Assembly (NCBI GenBank): GCA_029260055.1
Contig: JAJDDX010000046.1
Location: 24,675-88,674 of the forward strand
DNA length: 64,000 nt
Direction of reading: 5' to 3'
DNA from: Phycisphaerae bacterium
GTDB lineage: Bacteria > Planctomycetota > Phycisphaerae > UBA1845
Below the pieces are notes generated by a model, which did no database searches, was not told the origin of the DNA, and worked only from the letters and a program-made list of their open reading frames with translations. Of this stretch, positions 58,107 through 64,000 are shown in pieces. The position numbers and the translations under genes were made by a program. Within the stretch, counting starts at the first letter, position 1, and each line of letters opens with the position of its first letter.

Positions 58107-60482
58107 TCATACACTCACCGGCTCTGTGGCGGTGCCCGCCATCGCATCATCCGATTCCGCTTCGCCGCCGGCACCTATCTTCGCGCATTGCCGTTCCTGG
58201 CGCCGCCGCTTGATGACCGGTTTGACGTAGAAGGCGAAGATCATGCCGGCGACCGAGAGGCAGCAGCCGAAGAGCTGCACGTAGACACCGTTTCGGTTGC
58301 CGATTCCCAGGCCCGTGAAGTTCATCCCGGTACCCGCCGCCCCCGACCGCGGCGGGTCCCAGGTCGATTGAAAATACCAATAGCCCCCGAAGCCGGTCGG
58401 CGCATTCACCGAGATCTCGTTCGGTTCGGTCCACTTTCCGTCGTCGAGGAATCGAAGCCGGCTGACGTAGTTGCGGATGCCCGACACGCTGCCCATGTAG
58501 CCGCCGTGGTGCGTGTCCAGCTCGAAGTCTTCCAGGGCGATCGGGTTGGGCAGTTCGCGACGCTCTCGCGAGAATAGCACTTCCGCCACGGTCCCGTCGG
58601 GAAGCGGGAAGTGCTCCCGTTGATAGGTGAACCGCCCGGGGTAGGCGAAGCGCGCGTCCGGCATGGCGTACTGGTTGAACTGAAGCCACTTCGCCACCGG
58701 CCCGCTCGGCGAGTCCGCCTCGAGGCGGATCATGGAGAACGCCACGCGGGCATCGGGCCGGCGCTGCGCATCGGGCACGATCGACGGTTTATGCTCGACC
58801 AGCGCGCGGGTCAAAAGGGAATCGACGCGGAGACTGAGCCCCGGCATGACCTGCACCGTCTGTCCGACCACCATGTCGAACGTGGCGGGCTCGGCGCCTT
58901 CGCTCTTGAAAAGGAGCCGCAGGCCGGCGGGATGCGCCACAAACACCAGCGGCGATGACCCCGGCGTGTACGTCATCGTCACCCGCGGGTCGGCTGCCCC
59001 GGCGGTTCGATCGCTCGGCGCGTGCGGATCACCGCTATCGCCCTTCATGTCACGTGTCATTTCCGGTTTGTCGGCGACCATGCGCGTGAACGAACCGTCG
59101 GGCGTCTTGATCTCGACCATCGCCACCGACACCACGCCGCTGGACGACGGTATGACCAGGTTGTCCTGCACCAGCAGAATGCGATAGGAGAAGTCGGTGC
59201 CTTCGATCGGCGTGAAGTCCCCCGTTCGTCCCACCACCGTCTTACCGTCCACAGGAACGTCGAACGAAGCCTTCGTCGCCGGCACCTCCACGTGCAGCAT
59301 CGCCGTCGGGCTGATCGGCATGGCTTCGATGGCTGCCAGGCTGTCCGCCCAGCGGAACTCGACCTCGCCGCCTTCGAGTCGGTTGTGCTCGCGATCGAGC
59401 GCGATCAACTCGTACTGACGTGACGTCCCGTTACCCGACTGAGCGCTGAATTGGATCACCGGATTCAGTTGTGAACCGCCATCTCGCCAGCGCCGCTCCA
59501 TGTGCGCATAACGCAGGTAGCTCGTGACACGCAACGGCGTATCGCCGAACGCGTCCGGTGTGGGCCCCGGAGGCACCGTCAAATCGATGGAGCGAAGCGG
59601 CAGCGGCTCGTCTCGGTTATAGGACACCAGGTCGCGCGAGCCGATCCGGTCGTTGTAACGAGGCAATCCCGCGATGGGCCTCTCGACCCACTCGGTCTCA
59701 CCAACGCGCCGGATGAACAATGCCCACGACTTCATCACGTGAAACGTCGTCGTCGGGGCGTACCCCAGCGAGAGTTTCAGGTCCTCGTTGACGAGCTTGC
59801 GGCCAAGCGACTTGATCGCTCGGCCCTTGCCGGGAAGGATGTCCTCGATGAACTGTGGGTAGCCGTCCAGTAACTGCCGGATGAAGGGCTCACCGACCGG
59901 CGGCGTCACGGCTACGTTGACCGAGTAGGCGGTTTCGCCCTCGTGCCCGGCTGACAGGATCGGCCAGTCCGTGTTCGTGCTCTGAATCGCGAAACGCCAC
60001 TCGTCCGGCCCGACCACAACGCTCGTCTCGCTGCCGGGCAGCACGACAAGCGAGCCGGGCTCAGCCATACCGGGCATTTCGATGGTGACCTGTCGCCGAA
60101 AGACCGGCGCGTCCCCCTCCACCTTCGTGCCGAAGTAGAGGTAGCTGCCCAGTGTGAGGGTGACGATCCCGGTGTGGATCGTCCACACGCCGGCGTTCAC
60201 CCACCGCAGCGGTATGCGCCGAAGGGTCACGACCACGATGTTGACGCAGAACAAGGCGACCAGCACGTCGAACGGCCACCAGTGGAACCATTCGAATTCG
60301 GTCATCTCCAACGCCGGGAGCTGGCGCACCATCGGCACCGCACTGCCGATCGAGCAGAACAAGAACAACAGCGATGCCAGGATGATCCCGAGCCAGACGC
60401 TGTTGAACAGCTCGATCAGCCGGTGCAAGGGGCCGTGCGAAGCCGTAGGGGGCACTGCGCGCGCGCCGTTACCGTCTTGCAT
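58107..60482 (-). CDS. resB: Cytochrome c biogenesis protein ResB
   Basis: A 791-residue membrane protein. N-terminal helices (VWLGIILASLLFLFCSIGS, FDVLVALFCVNIVVVTL, WTIHTGIVTLTLGSYLYF) match ResB/Ccs1, followed by a very large periplasmic domain (about residues 130-730) and a last helix (YVQLFGCCLSVAGMIFAFYV) with a short basic tail. A conserved His lies in WTIHTGIVTL. With CcsA it makes the System II cytochrome c synthase. The start codon lies about 80 bases after a TATAAT box at 60566-60571 on the minus strand. It is larger than common ResB proteins, as is usual in this phylum. Confidence 0.88.
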   Translation of the reverse strand: MQDGNGARAVPPTASHGPLHRLIELFNSVWLGIILASLLFLFCSIGSAVPMVRQLPALEMTEFEWFHWWPFDVLVALFCVNIVVVTLRRIPLRWVNAGVWTIHTGIVTLTLGSYLYFGTKVEGDAPVFRRQVTIEMPGMAEPGSLVVLPGSETSVVVGPDEWRFAIQSTNTDWPILSAGHEGETAYSVNVAVTPPVGEPFIRQLLDGYPQFIEDILPGKGRAIKSLGRKLVNEDLKLSLGYAPTTTFHVMKSWALFIRRVGETEWVERPIAGLPRYNDRIGSRDLVSYNRDEPLPLRSIDLTVPPGPTPDAFGDTPLRVTSYLRYAHMERRWRDGGSQLNPVIQFSAQSGNGTSRQYELIALDREHNRLEGGEVEFRWADSLAAIEAMPISPTAMLHVEVPATKASFDVPVDGKTVVGRTGDFTPIEGTDFSYRILLVQDNLVIPSSSGVVSVAMVEIKTPDGSFTRMVADKPEMTRDMKGDSGDPHAPSDRTAGAADPRVTMTYTPGSSPLVFVAHPAGLRLLFKSEGAEPATFDMVVGQTVQVMPGLSLRVDSLLTRALVEHKPSIVPDAQRRPDARVAFSMIRLEADSPSGPVAKWLQFNQYAMPDARFAYPGRFTYQREHFPLPDGTVAEVLFSRERRELPNPIALEDFELDTHHGGYMGSVSGIRNYVSRLRFLDDGKWTEPNEISVNAPTGFGGYWYFQSTWDPPRSGAAGTGMNFTGLGIGNRNGVYVQLFGCCLSVAGMIFAFYVKPVIKRRRQERQCAKIGAGGEAESDDAMAGTATEPVSV

Positions 60483-60565
60483 GGATACATTCTCTTTTTA
60501 CTGATGGCCCGATTCACACGAGGCCGACATCGCCATAAGAGCGAGTCGGCCTCGGTACGTCGGGT

Positions 60566-60571
60566 ATTATA
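60566..60571 (-). promoter_or_regulatory. -10 box of the resB-ccsA operon
   Basis: On the minus strand TATAAT is a perfect -10 hexamer, about 78 bases before the resB start codon. The -35 region (GTCGAA at 17 bases) is weak, so the call is tentative. Confidence 0.4.
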
Positions 60572-60714
60572 GTGCCGAGCGGGCCGACTTCGACCCCACG
60601 GCACGTTATTCTCTGGCTTGAATTCGTGCGCGAGCCGAACCAGATGCCGCTTTCCCCACCTTCGAAAAGGCATGCGACGCGCGGTTCACGTGGCTTTTGC
60701 GACGGAATCCAGGC

Positions 60715-61575
60715 CTACTTCGTGGACGCCAGCCCGGTGTCCACGCCGGGGCTCGCGATCGAAGCGGAGACGATCGCCCCTGTGGGCACCAGATAGATAT
60801 CCACGCGGCGGTTCTGGCTCTTGCCTTCCGCGGTCGCATTGTCGGCGACGGGCCTGTATTCGCCACAGCCCATGACGCCGATCCGCTGGGGCGCGTAGCC
60901 GTTCTTCTGCAGTTCGTTCGATACCGCAATGGAACGATGGGCCGACAGGTGCCAGTTCGTCGGGTGCTTCGCCTTCGTGGCTGATTTACTGATCGGCGTC
61001 GTGTCCGTGTGCCCGGCGATGATGACTTCGAAGTCCACCGCAGCCGACGAGTTGATCACTTCGGCGAAGTGCTTCAGTGTGCCCATGGACGACTCGCGCA
61101 CGATATCGCTGCCCAGGGCGAACAGAAGGTCCGACTTCCATTTTACCGTGCCGTGCATGGCGTCGTAGATGACGGCATCGGGATGGGCGTCGGCGAAGCG
61201 TTTCAGGGCGCTGTCGAGCTGCTCCGGCAATTTCGGGGTCGCCATGACGATATCGCCGAACTGCCCGTCGAGCTTCTCGAGCGCTGCCTGGGCGGTCTTG
61301 CGCATGTCGTCCAGCAGCCCGTTCTCGGCCCGCAAATTGGCGATCAGCTCGTCCTTCGCGATCAACTCGCGATTGAACGAATCAGTCCGCGCTCGAAGCG
61401 CATCCGATGCGCTGCGGCAATCGAACAACTCCTGGCTCAAGCCCGTCTTCTCCGCTTGGAGATTCCGGTTGAGTGCCTGCAAGCGGCGATGTTCATCGAG
61501 CGATGCACAGCCGCTCAGCGCCACGGAAACGAAACAACCCGTACCCATCAACACGATCCATCGGTCGCGCCTCAT
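60715..61575 (-). CDS. OmpA-family peptidoglycan-binding lipoprotein
   Basis: A 286-residue protein from the ATG at 61575 with AGGAGG upstream. A lipoprotein signal ends in LSGCAS. A coiled coil follows (about residues 30-110: LQALNRNLQAEKTGLSQELF, then LIANLRAENGLLDDM). The OmpA/MotB domain has IAGHTDTTPI, NWHLSAHRSIAVSNEL and GECYRP-type GCGEYRPVADN, then NRRVDIYLVP. It anchors an envelope component to the cell wall. The coiled coil and lone lipid anchor resemble Pal- or motility-associated proteins; context does not decide. Confidence 0.92.
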   Translation of the reverse strand: MRRDRWIVLMGTGCFVSVALSGCASLDEHRRLQALNRNLQAEKTGLSQELFDCRSASDALRARTDSFNRELIAKDELIANLRAENGLLDDMRKTAQAALEKLDGQFGDIVMATPKLPEQLDSALKRFADAHPDAVIYDAMHGTVKWKSDLLFALGSDIVRESSMGTLKHFAEVINSSAAVDFEVIIAGHTDTTPISKSATKAKHPTNWHLSAHRSIAVSNELQKNGYAPQRIGVMGCGEYRPVADNATAEGKSQNRRVDIYLVPTGAIVSASIASPGVDTGLASTK

Positions 61576-61777
61576 CACATGCCTCCTATGCCTGCTGCCA
61601 AACATCGCCGTCCTGGACTTCTACGAGAACCGCCCGCGCCGCCCCCGGACCAATCTACTGAAATGCGCAACCCCATTCACTGGGGATACCTGTCGTACGA
61701 CGGATGCAATCGCGACCAAGCCGCAAATGCCTTGCCCGCGGGTGTCGCTACGGTGTGACGAATGCGCGTCGCGGACC

Positions 61778-62716
61778 CTATTCCGACCGCTTGGCGAGGA
61801 AAAAGGCCGCGCCTCCCGCCGCAGCGCAGATCCCGACCGATGCGCCGGCGAACACCAGCAAGTTGTTATACAGCGTCTGGACGATGCCGGGTGCGATACC
61901 GCGTACCATTGCCGCGGCCGCCAGCCCCGCAATCCACATCACGATGACGGCCACGAACATGGCGGCCGTCAGGCCCGCCGATACCGCGTCAGGTGCGTAT
62001 TCAACAATCCGGACGACTTCGGTTCGGGCGGCCGCCACCGGCACGTCACCACTGGGAGGGGCCTCGGGCTGGAACACGTCTTCCTCGGCCGCTTCGACCT
62101 CTTCCCCTTCCGGGATCGCCTCTTCGAGTCCGGCGCGCGTGGCTTCGCCCATCTCGACATCGCCGCCGGCGGCTTCGTCCGGACTGTAGATCTCGTCCAG
62201 CAACTCCGCTCCGAGCGACGTATCGTCGCTCTCGCGCGAGAGGTTCATGATTCCGGAACCGCTTCCGGCTCCATCGATTCCCAGCCCGGCCACGTCGGTG
62301 ACCGCGGTCTGTGCCAGCGGATCCACCACCTCGTCCAACTCATCGTCGTCGAAGACGTTGACGCCCACCGACGGAACGACGCTGCCCTCTTTCGCTTTCG
62401 TGCCGGATGCAGCGGTACCGGTTGCGGTGTCGTCAGACGGGTCGACCTCCTCGAGGCTCAGCACATCGCTGCCGCCGCCTTGGGAGAGTTGGATGCCGGA
62501 GTCGTCAGCCGGTTCCAGGATGATCTCGCCGCCGGTCGAACCGCTGGACGGCCCGCCGGAGCCCGCGAGTTCCTCCACGTCGTCGACTTTGTAGTTGACC
62601 TTACCTGCGTCGCGGAACTCTCGTAGCGTCCCCTCACGCACCATGGTCTTGAGGTCATCCTCGGTCTTACCCAGGCGCTTGGCCGCCTCTTCCGCTGAAT
62701 AGAACATCTTCGCCAT
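61778..62716 (-). CDS. HTH (MerR/excisionase-like) protein with acidic linker and two C-terminal helices
   Basis: A 312-residue protein from the ATG at 62716. The N-terminal 50 residues form an HTH_17/excisionase-type winged helix (YSAEEAAKRLGKTEDDLKT, then MVREGTLREFRDAGK). A long acidic Ser/Gly/Asp/Glu-rich linker (about residues 55-230) follows. The end has two transmembrane helices (AAMFVAVIVMWIAGLAAAAM and LLVFAGASVGICAAAGGAAF) and a short basic tail. A DNA-binding-like domain tethered to the membrane suggests a membrane-bound regulator or chromosome/division-related anchor. The 62766 gene lies 49 bases upstream on the same strand, so they may be co-transcribed. Confidence 0.72.
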   Translation of the reverse strand: MAKMFYSAEEAAKRLGKTEDDLKTMVREGTLREFRDAGKVNYKVDDVEELAGSGGPSSGSTGGEIILEPADDSGIQLSQGGGSDVLSLEEVDPSDDTATGTAASGTKAKEGSVVPSVGVNVFDDDELDEVVDPLAQTAVTDVAGLGIDGAGSGSGIMNLSRESDDTSLGAELLDEIYSPDEAAGGDVEMGEATRAGLEEAIPEGEEVEAAEEDVFQPEAPPSGDVPVAAARTEVVRIVEYAPDAVSAGLTAAMFVAVIVMWIAGLAAAAMVRGIAPGIVQTLYNNLLVFAGASVGICAAAGGAAFFLAKRSE

Positions 62717-62765
62717 GAACGTAAGCCTTCTGATCACCACCGGCCGGGACGGTCGCCGTCACCCG

Positions 62766-63248
62766 CTACGGCATTTCACTTTCTGATTCATGCAGGCGGT
62801 ACTGCCGCTGCTGCTCTATCATCTGCTCGACCGCCTCGGGAGGCAGGTCGCATACGTTGTGATTTTCCAGATACCGATCATACCGCCAGGTCCGAGCGCC
62901 CGCCAGACGCAGGCAGCTCTTGCCGGGTAGGTACTCGTAGGTCCAAATCGTCATCGCGTCCACGTCGATCATGTAGACGCCGTAGGTGTTGGACGAGAGC
63001 TGCCCGGAGAAGGCGAAAATCCCCCGTGCGCCGCCGCTGTTGACCGCTTGGCCGAACGCCGGGCTGGCCATATCCACCCCGCCGGGCCTGGTCACCAATG
63101 TCGTGGCGATGACCACCAGCGCCGCGGCGATCACCCACAGGACCGGGTGCGGGGCTTGCCGCATCCGCGATGACCCGACACCCCCTGCTCGCGGGGTATC
63201 CGGCTCAAAGCCATCCCGAGGCGAGGTGGGAGGGGTCATAGGGTTCAC
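62766..63248 (-). CDS. Small membrane protein of unknown function
   Basis: A 160-residue protein. A Pro-rich cytoplasmic N-terminus precedes one helix (VLWVIAAALVVIATTLV), then a soluble part. The soluble part contains GIFAFSGQLSSNTYGVYMID and AMTIWTYEYLPGKSCLRLAG, which look conserved and form a short beta-rich domain, with a helical C-terminus (EAVEQMIEQQRQYRLHE). I do not know the family. It is between the HTH-TM gene and the Clp_N gene, in the same direction. Confidence 0.6.
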   Translation of the reverse strand: MNPMTPPTSPRDGFEPDTPRAGGVGSSRMRQAPHPVLWVIAAALVVIATTLVTRPGGVDMASPAFGQAVNSGGARGIFAFSGQLSSNTYGVYMIDVDAMTIWTYEYLPGKSCLRLAGARTWRYDRYLENHNVCDLPPEAVEQMIEQQRQYRLHESESEMP

Positions 63249-63429
63249 GGCCAGGGCTCCATTAGCGGACCGTCCGGCGCACGACCACGCCCGTCGCGAC
63301 AGCCGGCGATTCCGTTACCTATTATACCGCTGCTTCGGTGCCGGACCAGGGCTCGGTGCCGCAAGAGGCCTCATCTCGACTCCGGCGGCGGGCTGAGGCC
63401 GGGCGCCCGGACTCCGGCGGTGGCCGATC

Positions 63430-64000
63430 TCAGGAACCGTTGGATACAGCCAGTCGCTCGCGAAGCCAGTCGACCGTAACGCCTTTCTCCGCAAGAAGTT
63501 CCGTGACGCCGCTTTCCGAGTCACGCAGGAGGGCGAGCAGCAGGTGCTGGGGCTCGACCTCGCTGGCGCCGAGGCGATTCGCGGAATCAACCGCGAGGAT
63601 CATGGTGTGCCAGAACATCGGTGACCGGAACGCCTTGGCAAGCTCCTGCTGATGCACCCACTCGAAATCCCCGTGTCGTGAGTGGGCCAGGTCGTGGTTT
63701 TGCTCGGGTGCGGCCCGGAGCAGCCCGAGGGCCTTGTCCCGTAGCGTATCGAGGTTGATTCCGTGCTCGCGGAGCACCTTCGACGGAATTCCGTCGGAAT
63801 AGGCGAGCAGGGCGAGCACCATGTGCTCGGTGCCGACGTACCGGTGCTCGAACTTGCGGGCCTCCTGGATGGCGAGGTTGATGACCTCCTTGAGCTCCTT
63901 GGTCTGAGCCCGTCGGCCGAGGGTCTCTTCGCCGGTGCCCTCGTCCATCCGAGATCGAACCTCGTTGCGTATGGTCTCGAGGTCGACATCGAGCAGGCGC
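63430..64000 (-). CDS. Clp N-domain (Clp_N) repeat protein, partial
   Basis: The start is beyond the window end; about 190 residues are visible. At least two Clp_N-type repeats are seen: the first around LKEVINLAIQEARKFEHRYV, GTEHMVLALL and SKVLREHGINLD, the second around FWHTMILAVDSANRLGA, QHLLLALLRDSESG and LLAEKGVTVDWL. The reading frame ends soon after the second repeat, with no AAA+ ATPase domain. It therefore looks like a ClpS/ClpC-N-like adaptor protein rather than a full ClpC unless the rest lies upstream; ATPase modules normally follow the N-domain, which would be toward lower coordinates, so none exists here. Confidence 0.82.
   Translation of the reverse strand, partial: RLLDVDLETIRNEVRSRMDEGTGEETLGRRAQTKELKEVINLAIQEARKFEHRYVGTEHMVLALLAYSDGIPSKVLREHGINLDTLRDKALGLLRAAPEQNHDLAHSRHGDFEWVHQQELAKAFRSPMFWHTMILAVDSANRLGASEVEPQHLLLALLRDSESGVTELLAEKGVTVDWLRERLAVSNGS

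Overview
This 64 kb window is high-GC, gene-dense DNA from a Gram-negative-type bacterium, most likely a planctomycete (Planctomycetota, perhaps Phycisphaerae-like; the class is a guess). The reasons are: several small membrane proteins with the planctomycete-style zinc ribbon CGYDLTGN..SG.CPECG; an H-X9-DG protein; two secreted proteins ending in a PAVSEWG-type IPTL-CTERM tail; an ExbB/ExbD locus with a VWA protein; futalosine-pathway menaquinone synthesis; System II cytochrome c maturation; and lipid A genes (lpxD, lpxI) with an Mla-type lipid transporter, which imply an outer membrane. No rRNA, tRNA, CRISPR array, prophage or large insertion sequence was seen.

Layout. 1-3826: MacAB-type ABC exporter (adaptor end, ATPase, two tandem paralogous permeases). 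4082-6174: HNH-like protein, then an arsR-arsM arsenic methylation operon with a strong promoter and an apparently leaderless arsR. 6481-8553: secreted beta-helix protein. 8987-16946: a divergent hypothetical, then an apparent operon VWA - TPR - ExbB - ExbD - ExbD - large TPR protein. 17100-19328: secreted thioredoxin-like protein, isochorismatase-family hydrolase, small zinc-ribbon membrane protein. 19365-20130: RAYT transposase between two inverted REP elements. 20140-26638: lpxI/lpxD, DUF547, GT2 and GT-C glycosyltransferases. 26639-29917: hairpin-repeat region, then a tandem, partly decayed array of zinc-ribbon membrane proteins. 30111-34682: small lipoprotein with a terminator, amidohydrolase lipoprotein and the mlaD-mlaF-mlaE operon. 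34873-48700: housekeeping and signalling genes (DPM1-like GT2, acyl-CoA thioesterase, 1222-residue hybrid histidine kinase, TM2, PHP and M28 proteins, UVR-motif protein, methyltransferase, FlgM-like protein, HtrA protease, beta-propeller protein). 49319-51291: thiolase-like protein lacking the usual nucleophilic Cys plus a DUF35 partner. 51764-64000: MqnE, zinc-ribbon membrane protein, M3 peptidase, CcsA and ResB, OmpA lipoprotein, HTH-TM protein, hypothetical, and a Clp_N protein running off the end.

The genes point to a cell with a full outer membrane (LpxD/LpxI, MlaEFD, OmpA-like, TolQR/ExbBD-like), menaquinone-based respiration with c-type cytochromes (MqnE, ResB/CcsA, TlpA-like), and many surface proteins. 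The most distinctive layer is non-coding: at least five families of short palindromic repeats are scattered through intergenic DNA, and two of these families also sit inside one glycosyltransferase gene. One family flanks its likely mobiliser, the RAYT. The locus most worth following as a possible undescribed system is the ExbB-ExbD-ExbD/VWA/TPR operon, which has a perfect 9+1+9 bp palindrome just before exbB.
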